Shown: positions 32,963 through 41,927 of the stretch, piece by piece
Position numbering within the stretch: position 1 is the first letter of the stretch
How the letters are laid out: each line of letters begins with the position of its first letter
NCBI RefSeq assembly: GCF_030697375.1
Contig: NZ_JAUYQD010000108.1
Location: forward strand, 62,001-126,000
From: Rhodoferax sp.
Lineage (GTDB): Bacteria > Pseudomonadota > Gammaproteobacteria > Burkholderiales > Burkholderiaceae_C
Direction of reading: 5' to 3'
DNA: 64,000 nucleotides
Position numbers and translations under genes: made by a program
Notes under the pieces: model-generated
Seen by the model: the letters and a program-made list of their open reading frames with translations, nothing else
Database searches by the model: none
What the model was told of the DNA's origin: nothing

Positions 32963-32980
32963 TGCATTGTATGTAATGCA
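32963..32980. promoter_or_regulatory. Candidate HipB operator
   Basis: TGCATT, 6-base spacer, AATGCA: a perfect inverted repeat in an AT-rich promoter about 43 bases upstream of hipB. TGCA recurs twice more between here and the start (32924-32940). The spacing fits self-repression, which is usual for hipBA. Confidence 0.5.
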
Positions 32981-33209
32981 TTAAAAGAATCAAGTGGCGG
33001 TGAAAAAATCCATCTAGCCACGACTTTCTGCTTTATAGAAAAAATAAAAATGCACAGGGCAAGCGAAGCGCGTCAGGCTCAGGCGTATTTGCGAATACCT
33101 CGAATGCGGCATCTTTGCGCACGGCTTTGCCCGAGCCGCTCTCGCCCATCCGCGTGTGCACCGCTGTGCGGCGCGTGCGGAACCTGCTGCCAGTGGCTGG
33201 GGTCTGCGT

Positions 33210-33833
33210 TCATGCGCCGGACTCCGCAGGCAGGGTGGTGCGCAGCCAGGCACGTGCCACGGCGGCTTGCCGGTCGACCAGGGCTGGATCGCGAAAGGCG
33301 TGGGCCATGACCGCGGCGCCTTGCAACAGCGTCAGCAGGTGCTCTGCATGGGCCTGCGCGATGGCGGGGGGCAGGGCCCGCGCAAACTGCGCACCCAGCC
33401 AGTCGGCCAGCGCCTGCAGGATGCGCGAGGCATAGGGTTGCAGGCTGGGGTCGGTCTTGCCCAGCTGGCTGGACAGGGTGCCCACGGGGCAGCCCACACG
33501 GGCCAGTTCGTGGGCCGAGTCTTGCGTCACTTGCACAAAGGCCTCCAGTGCCTGCAGGGGCGTGGCCTGGTCGGGCAGGCGCTGCTGCAGACGGCCAAAC
33601 AGCTCTTGCATGCGGGCCTCGGACACCGCCTCCAGCATCTCTGCCTTGGTCTTGAAGTAGTAGGACAGATTGCCCTTGAGCAGACAGGCGTGCTCGGCCA
33701 CATCCCCAATCGAGGTCTCGGCATAGCCACGCTCCATGAACAGGTGCAGGGCCGACTCGACAATGCGCTGCCGGTTTGCCACGCCCTTGGCGGGCGCCAA
33801 GGGGGCTGTCAGGGGTGTTGGGTGCTGAGCCAT
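33210..33833 (-). CDS. TetR-family transcriptional regulator
   Basis: A 207-residue protein. The helix-turn-helix is TSIGDVAEHACLLKGNLSYY followed by FKTKAEML (about residues 40-67). The C-terminal ligand domain has the 'LmrA/YxaF-like' GCPVGTLSSQLGK block and a late Ala-rich helix. It begins 25 bases before the end of the peroxiredoxin-like gene, so the two are one operon. A large palindrome upstream of that operon is the expected operator. The inducer is unknown, perhaps an electrophile or oxidant given the partner. Confidence 0.92.
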   Translation of the reverse strand: MAQHPTPLTAPLAPAKGVANRQRIVESALHLFMERGYAETSIGDVAEHACLLKGNLSYYFKTKAEMLEAVSEARMQELFGRLQQRLPDQATPLQALEAFVQVTQDSAHELARVGCPVGTLSSQLGKTDPSLQPYASRILQALADWLGAQFARALPPAIAQAHAEHLLTLLQGAAVMAHAFRDPALVDRQAAVARAWLRTTLPAESGA

Positions 33834-34348
33834 TGCGCAATGGTACCCAGTGGCACGTGGTCATCAATGTGGCTGCCGTAGTGCGCCAGCGCGATGCGGC
33901 CCTGCGTGTCGATCAGAAAGTCCGCGGGAGTGCGCTGGAGGGGGCCGTCCACCTGGCCCGGCAAAAAACCTTTGCGAAACGCCTTCAGTGCCGCAAGCAT
34001 GCCCTTGGGCGACAGCAGGCCACCCCAGCGGGTCTCGACACCGAAGCGGCGGTACAGCGCCATGCCGGGGTCGGGCACGATGGGGAAAGGCGCATCCTGC
34101 CGGCCCACATACTGGGCAATCGACTCGGTTGGCGACTGGAACACCGCGATGACGGCCAACCCCTGGGCCGCCCACTCCGGGTACGCCTGGATGATGGAGT
34201 GCATGCGCAAATTGCACACTGGGCAGGAGGCATAGCGGTAAAACGACAGCAGCACCGGTCGGCCACGCAATGCGGCCAGATTCACGGGTTCCCCCAGAAA
34301 GTCGAGGGTGGCAAGCACGGGTGGAATGGAGCCAACGGGCAAATGCAT
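33809..34348 (-). CDS. Peroxiredoxin-like (AhpC/TSA-type) protein
   Basis: A 179-residue thioredoxin-fold protein starting MHLPVGSIPPVLATLDFLGE. LLSFYRYASCPVCNLRMHS (about residues 36-54) holds a CPVC motif in the peroxidatic position, typical of the redoxin/AhpC-TSA group rather than of true 2-Cys peroxiredoxins. FLIDTQGRIALAHYGSHIDD is the conserved late strand pair. Predicted cytosolic reductase of peroxides or disulfides. First gene of an operon with the TetR regulator. Confidence 0.85.
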   Translation of the reverse strand: MHLPVGSIPPVLATLDFLGEPVNLAALRGRPVLLSFYRYASCPVCNLRMHSIIQAYPEWAAQGLAVIAVFQSPTESIAQYVGRQDAPFPIVPDPGMALYRRFGVETRWGGLLSPKGMLAALKAFRKGFLPGQVDGPLQRTPADFLIDTQGRIALAHYGSHIDDHVPLGTIAQWLSTQHP

Positions 34349-34364
34349 GGGAATTCTTTCGTAG

Positions 34365-34404
34365 TTTGGACGATTGTCCAAATATATCAGGACAATCGTC
34401 CAAA
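34365..34404. promoter_or_regulatory. TetR-family operator, 15-base perfect inverted repeat
   Basis: TTTGGACGATTGTCC (34365-34379), a 10-base AT-rich centre, GGACAATCGTCCAAA (34390-34404). Each arm is itself nearly palindromic (TGGACGATTGTCCA), so this may be two dimer sites. It lies 17 bases before the peroxiredoxin-like start and is the obvious site for the regulator encoded in the same operon. Confidence 0.85.
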
Positions 34405-34592
34405 TTCACGCATGAATTGAATTGCTCTATTCATAGGCTTGATAAATTGACTTACATAAATCCATGTGAATTAACGAGCACTAGGCCTTTCCGCCTCTGG
34501 TCAATCTGGACAAATGCCCATGAATACCCCCCCTCCTATGGGTGCGGCGGGGTTGGTGGCCACTACGGTGGGGGTCTTGCCTGCCCTGCTAT

Positions 34593-34670
34593 TCAGTGCC
34601 AAATAGGCCTTTAGCCCCCGCAGAATAAGCGCAAGCAGCTACTCTTTTGATAGCAACTTTAGCCTTGCAG
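34593..34670. repeat. REP-like repeat, copy 8
   Basis: Very similar to copy 7 (GTGCCAAATAGGCCTTTAG through TTTAGCCTTGCAG). It overlaps the stop codon of the GGDEF-EAL gene. The rest of 34405-34592 shows no gene. Confidence 0.8.
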
Positions 34671-37600
34671 GTACTGCTGGCGGAATTCGGCTATGGGCAT
34701 GGGTCTGGCACGCAGATAGCCTTGCATTTCATCGCAGCCCTCGCGGCGCAGAAACTCACTTTGGGCCTGCGTTTCCACCCCCTCGGCGATGATGGTGAGC
34801 TGCAGGCTGTGGCCCAGGGCAATGACGGCGCGCGCAATGGCACAGTCGTCGCTGTCGTCCGGCAGACCGCGCACAAAGCTCTGGTCCACCTTGAGCTTGT
34901 TCAGCGGCAGGCGCTTCAGGTAGGCCAGAGAGGAATAGCCGGTGCCAAAATCGTCGATGGCCAAGCTCACACCCATGGCGCGCAATCCGTGCAGGGCCTG
35001 GATGCTGTTTTCCGCCTGGCCCATGATGGCGCTCTCGGTGATCTCCAGCTCCAGCAGCAAAGGCGGCATGCCGGTGGCATCCAGCATCTTGCGGATGCTC
35101 TCCTGAATGCGTCCACGGCGAAACTCCACGCCCGACACGTTGATGGCCAGGATACCGGGCTGCAGGCCGCGCGTGTGCCAGTCGGCCCAGCAGTGGCATG
35201 CGGTGCGCTGCACCCATTCCCCAATCGGCACGATCAAGCCCGACTCCTCGGCCGCCGCAATAAATTCTCCTGGCAGGACAAGTCCGCGTTCGGGGTGCTG
35301 CCAGCGCACCAGGGCTTCGGCACCGATCAATTGGCCGGTTTGGAGCGAGAACTGGGGCTGCAGGTACACCCGCAGCTCGTCGCGTTCAATGGCGCGGCGC
35401 AGGTCGGTGTCCAGCCGAAAGCGTTCCGGCGACGACTGGGCCAACTCCGGGGCGAAAAATTCATGGGTGTTGCGGCCACGCTCCTTGGCGCGGTACATGG
35501 CCACATCGGCATGTTTGATCAGGGTTTCCGGGTCATTGCCGTCTTGTGGAAAAAGACTGATGCCAATGCTGGCACCGACAAAAAACTCCTGCTCCACCGA
35601 CACCGGTGTTTCGCTCAGGTTTTGCAAAATTTTGTCGGCGATGTGGGACGCTGCCGAAGGCCCGGAAATGCCCTCCATGAGGACCAGAAATTCGTCACCG
35701 CCAAAACGGGCCACCGTGTCCGACTCGCGTATCAGGTGGTTCAAGCGGGATGACACTTCGCACAGAACGCGGTCCCCCACATGGTGGCCCAGGCTGTCGT
35801 TGATGGTTTTGAAACGGTCCAGATCCAAAAACAGCACGGCCAGATAGGTGTTCTCCCGCCGGGCGCGCTGCATGGCCAAATGCATGCGGTCTTCCAGCAA
35901 CAGCCGGTTGGGCAGTCCGGTCAGTGGGTCGTGGTGGGCCAGGTGGTTGAGCTTCTCATAGGCGGATTTGATGGCGGTGATGTCGGAGAACACCCCGACA
36001 TAGTGGGTGACCTCGTTGGCCGCGTCTTTCACCGTGCTGATGGTCAGCCATTCGGGATAAATGCGCCCGTTCTTGCACTTGTTCCAAACCTCCCCTTGCC
36101 ATCGGCCGTGTTGGTTGATGGCCTCCCACATCTCACGGTAAAAGTCGCCGTTATGGCGGTTGGACTGGAGCAGGTTGGGGCTGCGGCCTATGGCCTCTTC
36201 TTCGCTGTAGCCGGTGATCTCGGTGAAGGCGCGGTTGACCGCGATGATGGTCCGGTCGGGTGCGGTGATGATGACGCCTTCGGCGCTGCTGTCAAACACC
36301 GTGGCGGCCTGCTGCAGGCGCTCCAGCATGCGTTTGCGTTCGGTGATATCGAGCATGAAGCCCACCAGCCCGCCCACCGACCCATCGGGCCGGGTGAAGG
36401 TGGCCTTGTGGAAAACGACATGGTGCATACTGCCGTCGGCATGGCGCACAGGGCTCTCGTAAATTTGTGCGCCGGGTTGTGTGAACAGGGCCTGGTCGGC
36501 CGCAAGGTATTTATCCGCCAGCTCAGGGGGCGCCAGATCGTGCGGCCCCTTGCCAATCAGATCGGCGGCGGCGGAGCCGATAAAGTCGGTAAAGGCGCGG
36601 TTGCATCCCAGGTAACGGGACTGCGCGTCTTTGTAAAACACCGGGCCGGGGATGGCCTCAATCAGTTGCTGCAAAAAGTTGAGCTGCTGCGACAACTCGG
36701 CGGTGCGCTCTTGGACGCGCTGCTCCAGCTCCAAATGGCTCTTGCGCAAGGCCTCTTCGGCCAGGTAGCGCTTGGTGTCGTCCTGGTGTGTCCAGATCCA
36801 GACCTGTTCACCTCCATTTTTAAGCAAGCGGCCGGTCGCTTTGACCCAGATGGTCGTTCCGTCTTGCCGTTGGTAGCGCACATCCCCCGAAAAATCGCCG
36901 CCTTGCCGTGTTGCGCCGTAGACCCGATTGCCCGTTTCCTTCCATTCTTGTTCGCTGGCAAAGAGCAGGCGCGACGATTGGCCGACCAGCCCCCCCGGGG
37001 GGAAACCAAAAATCTCCTCCAGGCGGTGGTTGCAGCGCAGAAAAACGCGGTCCCGCATGTAGGAGATGCCAATGGCCGCGTTGTCAAAAATGCGCGAATA
37101 TTCCCGGTGGCTGTTCACCAGCGCCTGTTCGGTCGCGCGCTGGGCGGTGATGTCTTCGTACAGCCAGACGTAGCCTTCGTCGGGCTGGGCTGGATTGATC
37201 AGGTTGCCGGTGACATGGCACCAGATGGCGGCGCCGTCCTGCCGCTGGTATTCGAACTCGCCACTGAATGTTCCCGATGCGGCTATCTCGGTATGCACCC
37301 GCTCGCCTGCGGCTTGCCAGGCGGCTTCACTGGCGAAACAGACCCGGGTGGACTGGCCCAGCAACTGCCCCGCCGGGTAGCCGAACATGCGCTCGAAGCT
37401 GGGGTTGCAACGCTGGATGACGCGCTCGCGCAGGTAGACGATGCCAATCTGTGCGCGGTCAAAAATCATCTGCTGTTCGCGCATCAGGCGTTCATTGGTG
37501 GTGCGGGCACTGACCTCCTGCGAAATGTCGCGAATGATCCAGACGGTGCCCGAGCGCGGTGCCGCGGCGTCCAGGGCACCCGCAAACAATTGGGCGATAA

Positions 37601-37889
37601 ATGTGCTGCCATCGCGGCGCGCCATCTGGACTTCCATGTCCAGAAACTCGCCCCGCGCCAGAACAGGGCGCGCGCGCTCTACCAGGGCCTGATATGCGGC
37701 TGCATCTGGGAAAAATACGTGGCCCGGTTGGCCTATCAATGTACCCGCAGGCCAGGCAAAGAGTTTTTCAGCGAGCGGGTTGCTCCGGTAGGTGAGCCGG
37801 TTGCGCGTGAAGATGATGGCGACGCCTGCGTTATCCAGTATCGCCTTGTATTCGAGAAGTTGCTGTTCGGATGAACTTGTGCCACTCAT
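34659..37889 (-). CDS. Multi-PAS diguanylate cyclase/phosphodiesterase (GGDEF-EAL)
   Basis: A 1076-residue cytosolic protein with no membrane segment. Five PAS domains occur in a row (starting near residues 15, 140, 265, 415 and 545), three of them opening with the same 'I-x-x-x-R-x-R' style. The GGDEF domain has ARFGGDEFLVLMEG, an intact catalytic loop. The EAL domain has GAEALVRWQHP, INVSGVEF, LELEITES, AIDDFGTGYSSLAYLKRLP and KVDQSFV, the residues needed for c-di-GMP hydrolysis. Both activities may be possible. The ATG at 37889 is used; upstream codons to 37970 are rejected. Confidence 0.94.
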   Translation of the reverse strand: MSGTSSSEQQLLEYKAILDNAGVAIIFTRNRLTYRSNPLAEKLFAWPAGTLIGQPGHVFFPDAAAYQALVERARPVLARGEFLDMEVQMARRDGSTFIAQLFAGALDAAAPRSGTVWIIRDISQEVSARTTNERLMREQQMIFDRAQIGIVYLRERVIQRCNPSFERMFGYPAGQLLGQSTRVCFASEAAWQAAGERVHTEIAASGTFSGEFEYQRQDGAAIWCHVTGNLINPAQPDEGYVWLYEDITAQRATEQALVNSHREYSRIFDNAAIGISYMRDRVFLRCNHRLEEIFGFPPGGLVGQSSRLLFASEQEWKETGNRVYGATRQGGDFSGDVRYQRQDGTTIWVKATGRLLKNGGEQVWIWTHQDDTKRYLAEEALRKSHLELEQRVQERTAELSQQLNFLQQLIEAIPGPVFYKDAQSRYLGCNRAFTDFIGSAAADLIGKGPHDLAPPELADKYLAADQALFTQPGAQIYESPVRHADGSMHHVVFHKATFTRPDGSVGGLVGFMLDITERKRMLERLQQAATVFDSSAEGVIITAPDRTIIAVNRAFTEITGYSEEEAIGRSPNLLQSNRHNGDFYREMWEAINQHGRWQGEVWNKCKNGRIYPEWLTISTVKDAANEVTHYVGVFSDITAIKSAYEKLNHLAHHDPLTGLPNRLLLEDRMHLAMQRARRENTYLAVLFLDLDRFKTINDSLGHHVGDRVLCEVSSRLNHLIRESDTVARFGGDEFLVLMEGISGPSAASHIADKILQNLSETPVSVEQEFFVGASIGISLFPQDGNDPETLIKHADVAMYRAKERGRNTHEFFAPELAQSSPERFRLDTDLRRAIERDELRVYLQPQFSLQTGQLIGAEALVRWQHPERGLVLPGEFIAAAEESGLIVPIGEWVQRTACHCWADWHTRGLQPGILAINVSGVEFRRGRIQESIRKMLDATGMPPLLLELEITESAIMGQAENSIQALHGLRAMGVSLAIDDFGTGYSSLAYLKRLPLNKLKVDQSFVRGLPDDSDDCAIARAVIALGHSLQLTIIAEGVETQAQSEFLRREGCDEMQGYLRARPMPIAEFRQQYLQG

Positions 37890-38039
37890 TTTGAAAGCCG
37901 ATTCGGTGGAATGACGACCTCGAAAAAGTAAGGAAATAGCGCGTGCTGCCCCCGGCGGGCACCATGGCAATTATGCCGGTGCCATGCCGGAGCGCAAGCG
38001 CCCCGACAGGCGCGCGTCAGTTCCGTGGCAGCGCCGTGG

Positions 38040-38912
38040 TCACATGGCCTTGAACAGGTGGCCGTAGAGCCGGCTCACGCTGAATTTTTCCTTGAGCCCG
38101 CGTACCTGCAGGGTGGTTTTTCCGGCCTCGTCGCGGCAGACCGATTCGATGGCCTGTGCACGTACCACCGTGCCCCGGTGGATCTGCCAGAACTCCTGGT
38201 CGTCGAGCTGGGCCTGCAACTCTTTGAGCGGGGTGCGTATCAGGTATTCACGCTCGGCGGTGAGCACCCGCACGTATTTGTCGGCCGCCTCAAAACACAG
38301 CACCCCGTCCACGGGCACCATGTGGATGGTGGTGCCCACGCTGGCCTGGATGACCTGGAGCGGCGCCACAGGGTTTGCAGGGGATGTGCCAGGCGTGGGG
38401 CTGGAGACCGCGCCCAGCAAATGGCGCAACTGGGCCAAAGTAGCGTCCAGCTGGGCGTCTCCTGATACGGTGGGTGCTATTAAATTAGTAGCTGCTTGCG
38501 CACGCTGGATAAGCGCCAACTGTAGTTTTGATACGGTTTTTTTAAGGCGATCCGGCTGCACTGGCTTGAGCAGGTAATCGATGGCCTGGGCTTCAAAGGC
38601 TTGGATGGCATACTGGTCGTAGGCGGTGACGAATACCAGCGCCGGAAACGGTGCGGCATCCGCTCCCTGCGTGTCCCAGGCATCGGCCAGCGCCGCTGCC
38701 GCGTCGATCCCGCTTTGGCCGGGCATACGGATGTCAAAAAACAGCACATCGGGTCGAAGGGCCAGGCTTTGCGCAAGTGCCGAGTGGCCGTCGCCGACGC
38801 AGGCCAGTACGCGCAGCTCGGGCCAGAGCCGGGCCAATTCGGCCTGGAGCGCGGCCGCGAGCAGGGGTTCGTCTTCGGCAATCAGGGCGGTGGGAGGGCT
38901 GGCGAGGTTCAT
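38040..38912 (-). CDS. LytTR-family response regulator
   Basis: A 290-residue protein: receiver domain (ALIAEDEPLLAAALQ acidic pocket; phospho-acceptor Asp in VLFFDIRMPG near residue 60; VTAYDQ switch Thr; LLKPV Lys) and a LytTR DNA-binding domain (residues 190-290, FWQIHRGTVVRAQAIESV). The linker (about 120-185) is long, and 38475-38504 of it derives from the REP-like repeat. It overlaps the LytS-like kinase gene by 4 bases; the two form a two-component pair. Confidence 0.95.
   Translation of the reverse strand: MNLASPPTALIAEDEPLLAAALQAELARLWPELRVLACVGDGHSALAQSLALRPDVLFFDIRMPGQSGIDAAAALADAWDTQGADAAPFPALVFVTAYDQYAIQAFEAQAIDYLLKPVQPDRLKKTVSKLQLALIQRAQAATNLIAPTVSGDAQLDATLAQLRHLLGAVSSPTPGTSPANPVAPLQVIQASVGTTIHMVPVDGVLCFEAADKYVRVLTAEREYLIRTPLKELQAQLDDQEFWQIHRGTVVRAQAIESVCRDEAGKTTLQVRGLKEKFSVSRLYGHLFKAM
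38475..38504 (-). repeat. REP-like repeat core inside the response-regulator gene
   Basis: On the minus strand TGCGCAAGCAGCTACTAATT leads on to AATAGC, the repeat core with an in-frame length. It encodes the stretch AQAATNLIAP of the linker. The element lies where the protein tolerates insertion. Confidence 0.7.
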
Positions 38913-39997
38913 GTTTCTAAGGGAAAAGTGATGCTAGCCCGCGTACCACCTGCGCAGCCAGCTATAAAGTTGATAGCGCCTTGGTCGCCAAAGCAGGTGT
39001 GCAGGCGTTCGCGCACCTGCGCCAGCCCAAAGCTGCTGTGGTTGGGCGGTGGCAGGTTCAGGTCCCGGGGGCTGCCCACGCCGGTGTCGGCCACTTCCAG
39101 GGTCAGGCGGCCGTGGGCCTGGCGGGCCGAAATGGTGATGGTGCCGCCTTCCACCTTGGGCTCCAGCCCGTGTTTGATGCTGTTTTCGACCAGCGCCTGC
39201 AGCAGCAGGGGCGGCACTTGCCGGGTGGCCAGTTCGGGCGGCAGGTCCAACGTGTAGTGCAGCCGTGGCCCCATGCGCACCGCCATCAGCTCCAGGTAGT
39301 CGTGCAGGCGGTCAAACTCGGCCTGCAGGCTGTGGCGGGTGGCGCGTGAGGCGTCCAGCGTGGCGCGCAGGTAGGCCACCAGGCGGTCCAGCATGTCTTG
39401 CGCACGCGTGGGGTCCAGCCCGATGAGCACCCGCAGGTTGGCCAGGGTGTTGAACAGCATGTGCGGCTCCAGCTGGGTTTGCAAGAGCTTGAGTTGCGAC
39501 TCGGCGGCGTGGCGCTGGGCCGCTTGCGCCTGCGCGTCGGCGTGGGCCATGTCCTCACGGGCGGTGGCCAACTGCTCCCGGCTCATGAAGTAGTAGGTGC
39601 AGCCGCCACCGGCCACCAGGCTCAAAACCAGGAAGCCAAAAGCCTTGCGCGGTTCACTGACCCAGAAGGTGACGCTGTTGTGGGTGTTGAGCAAGGTGTT
39701 CGCCACCAGCGTGCCCAGAACGTAGCCCAAGGTGGCGCCCACAGGCACGAACCAGAACAGGCGACGCCAATGGGCCCGCCGGTCCGGCATCAGCAAGCGG
39801 TGCCCGCCATCCAGCAAAGCCCAGATGGACAGGCCAATGCACTGCGAATACACCAGATTGGTGCCAAATTCCTTCTCGCCAAAAGCGGTAAGCCCGAGCG
39901 CGATGACGGTGTTGAGGACCGCCGCCTGAATGCAACGCTCCAGGGTGACGAGGGCCGAATGGGCCTTTCTGGGGGGATTCTCCCCGGGCGTCACCAT
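38909..39997 (-). CDS. LytS-family sensor histidine kinase
   Basis: A 362-residue protein with about four N-terminal membrane helices (to residue ~135), a coiled coil (ATAREDMAHADAQAQAAQRH), and the His_kinase domain: LKLLQTQLEPHMLFNTLANL (phospho-acceptor His, with Gln and Pro in the usual places). The ATPase has LLLQALVENSIKHGLEP (N box) and VADTGVGS. GGTRASITFPLE near the end is normal. The last 20 codons may include another repeat-derived stretch (about 38950-38975). Confidence 0.94.
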   Translation of the reverse strand: MVTPGENPPRKAHSALVTLERCIQAAVLNTVIALGLTAFGEKEFGTNLVYSQCIGLSIWALLDGGHRLLMPDRRAHWRRLFWFVPVGATLGYVLGTLVANTLLNTHNSVTFWVSEPRKAFGFLVLSLVAGGGCTYYFMSREQLATAREDMAHADAQAQAAQRHAAESQLKLLQTQLEPHMLFNTLANLRVLIGLDPTRAQDMLDRLVAYLRATLDASRATRHSLQAEFDRLHDYLELMAVRMGPRLHYTLDLPPELATRQVPPLLLQALVENSIKHGLEPKVEGGTITISARQAHGRLTLEVADTGVGSPRDLNLPPPNHSSFGLAQVRERLHTCFGDQGAINFIAGCAGGTRASITFPLET

Positions 39998-40281
39998 TTG
40001 TCCTGCTGCTGGTGCAGCCGGTCGCGTTCTTGCTGTACCAACCGTTCCCGCAAGCTGCCGCCGTGCGGCACCAGGAACACCACGGCACCATGGATCAGCA
40101 GCCCCAGGCCCCAGCCGAAGGCAGACACCACCGCAAAGTGGCGCCCGGTGAAACTGGACAAAACCGCCAGGCCGGCGTTCACCGTGATGAAGACGAAAGC
40201 GTGGATGTACCAGCCCATTTTTCGTCCGGCGCGTTTGCGTGCCAAACGTTCAATGTCTTCGGCGCTGAGTGTGGCGGACAT
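39991..40281 (-). CDS. Small 2TM-domain membrane protein
   Basis: A 96-residue protein from the ATG at 40281 (MSATLSAEDIERLARKRAGR); a longer frame to 40494 is rejected. The sequence has a basic helix KRAGRKMGWYIHAFVFITVN and two membrane segments (about residues 24-44 and 55-75). This 2TM domain is often found beside or fused to LytS-like kinases. It overlaps the kinase gene by 7 bases and is first in the 2TM-LytS-LytTR operon. Possibly a sensor accessory. Confidence 0.8.
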   Translation of the reverse strand: MSATLSAEDIERLARKRAGRKMGWYIHAFVFITVNAGLAVLSSFTGRHFAVVSAFGWGLGLLIHGAVVFLVPHGGSLRERLVQQERDRLHQQQDKW

Positions 40282-40762
40282 GCAAAAATTCCTTGTAAAA
40301 ATTTGTAACAGTGGTGCAAAGGCAAGGCAGGGCTGAAGTATGCCGAAACCGCAGACTTCCGCCACCGGCATGCGACGAAATAGCGGATTTTTGGGGCCAA
40401 ATGCAGGGGGCTCTACGCGGGCGAAACAGCCCCCCTCAACTGGCACTTTACGTAGGGATAACCCCACTGGAAGGCTTGACAATTCGCAACACAATCGCGG
40501 CCTGATCTCAACACAATCGAGCTCAGATTCCAGGGCAAAGAGGCGACGATGAATGCGTTGCCAACCGTATCTCCAGAATGCGGCGTTCTTTGCCTTGTGC
40601 TGCTTGCGGGGCAGCTTTTACTGGACATGGTGAATTGTGCATACAAGCGCAGGGCAAGTGGCCCATGTTGTAGGCGCAACCCGACCGTTCGTAGACAAGG
40701 TGAAGTCCCCGCAGAGGAACTCAACCCCTGTTTCACATTGGCTGACTGACTGAACTAACCCG
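40282..40762. other. Intergenic region between the 2TM and AraC genes
   Basis: A 481-base divergent gap. It holds the box at 40453-40465 (next entry), a GGGGGCT...AGCCCCC hairpin near 40408-40436, and nothing gene-like. A 66-codon ORF at 40549-40749 has a weak GAGG before its ATG but an unconvincing composition, so I do not call it. Confidence 0.5.
40453..40465. promoter_or_regulatory. TAGGGATAACCCC box upstream of the AraC gene
   Basis: A near-palindrome of the same type as AAGGGTTAACCCTT and AGGGTTATCCCT at 42485-42532. Its presence upstream of the regulator and upstream of the envelope cluster suggests one factor, perhaps this AraC protein, acting at both. Confidence 0.45.
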
Positions 40763-41752
40763 ATGGACCTACATTCAATAGCTGATTTGGACTGGTACAA
40801 GACCTTGTGCGAGGGATTCGTTCACCTCGGCCTGGATGGCCCCGCCGTGTGTGAACAGGCTGGAATTCATACCGCCCTGGCGGACAAGTTGTCTGCAGGT
40901 GCGTTGACGGATGCATTGAGCACGGCCTTTGAAATGGCATTGCTAGAAACCGGTGACCCGCATGTGGGTCTGCGTATGGCGCGCCATCCCCTGAGTGCTT
41001 TGGGCGTGCTTTCGCATCTGCTGCTGGCGTCGCCCAATGCCCAGAGTAATTTGCATTTTGTAGAACGCTATCTGCCGCTTTTTTGGCCCATGGCAACGGT
41101 TGAAATTCAAACCTTGCCGGACCGTAGCCTGATCAACCTGGGCATCCAATCCGGGCAGCGTCCTATCCATGCGTCACTGTTTGATTTCTTTGTATCCATG
41201 GTGCTTGCCGGTTTTCGAGTGGTCACCGGCAAGCGCGCCAAAGTGTTGAAATTGCACCATCCGGGTGAGGCGCCCGAAGACCCACAGCATTGGTATGAAG
41301 TCTTCGGCGATGTGGTGGAATTTGGCGCACCCAGTTGCGTGATCGAAGTGTGTGTATCCAGCATGCTCGAACCCATACCCACCGCCAATCCGGCCATTTT
41401 GGAAATATCCGAACGCATCGCAGAGCAGTTGGCACGGCGCACCGTGGGCGTGACCAGTGACCGCATCCGCAAGGAACTCATCAAGTGGTTGCAAAAGGGA
41501 GAACCCCGGCGCAAGGAGATCGCGACGCAGTTGGGGATGAGCGAACGTTCCTTGTGCCGTCGCCTCGCGGAGGAGGGGACCACCTTTGTCAGTTTGCTGG
41601 ATGCGCTGCGCCGCGAAATGGCGGAAACGTATATTCAGCAAGGCAGCTTCAGGCCGACCGAAATCACTTTCGCATTGGGTTTTTCCGACCCCAGTAATTT
41701 CTACCGGGCATGCAAGCGCTGGTTTGGCCAGATGCCAACCACGCTGCGTTAG
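40763..41752 (+). CDS. AraC-family transcriptional regulator (OruR/ArgR-like N-domain)
   Basis: A 329-residue protein. The first ~200 residues match the 'arabinose-binding type' PF12625 domain seen in OruR/MmsR-like regulators, including LLASPNAQSNLHFVERYLPL. The C-terminal domain has two helix-turn-helix units: RRKEIATQLGMSERSLCRRL and TEITFALGFSDPSNFYRACK. It activates or represses nearby operons; the envelope cluster 0.9 kb downstream is the obvious target. Confidence 0.93.
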   Translation: MDLHSIADLDWYKTLCEGFVHLGLDGPAVCEQAGIHTALADKLSAGALTDALSTAFEMALLETGDPHVGLRMARHPLSALGVLSHLLLASPNAQSNLHFVERYLPLFWPMATVEIQTLPDRSLINLGIQSGQRPIHASLFDFFVSMVLAGFRVVTGKRAKVLKLHHPGEAPEDPQHWYEVFGDVVEFGAPSCVIEVCVSSMLEPIPTANPAILEISERIAEQLARRTVGVTSDRIRKELIKWLQKGEPRRKEIATQLGMSERSLCRRLAEEGTTFVSLLDALRREMAETYIQQGSFRPTEITFALGFSDPSNFYRACKRWFGQMPTTLR

Positions 41753-41927
41753 CCGACTCCGCCGCAAGCCAATCTTGTGCCACCTTGCGTGGCACAAAAG
41801 GCCAATAGATTGGCCCCAAAACCCAGTGACAAAAATGGAGCTATCGGGATACTTCGAACAGTACCGATGACAGGCTTTGCATCGGTCCACATTCGGGTCA
41901 CCCACGGTTGCAAAGGGAGCGCTGGCG

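Noticed and set aside
33014..33209. Possible gene remnant between hipB and the TetR gene (MGESGSGKAVRKDAAFEVFA on the minus strand)
   Set aside because: One frame looks coding-like with a P-loop-like string, but there is no start or further support.
35781..37874. 697-codon open frame antisense to the GGDEF-EAL gene
   Set aside because: The opposite strand has five PAS, GGDEF and EAL motifs; the plus frame has none.
40549..40749. 66-codon ORF upstream of the AraC gene
   Set aside because: Weak ribosome binding site and no signal, domain or conservation clue; it occupies a promoter region.
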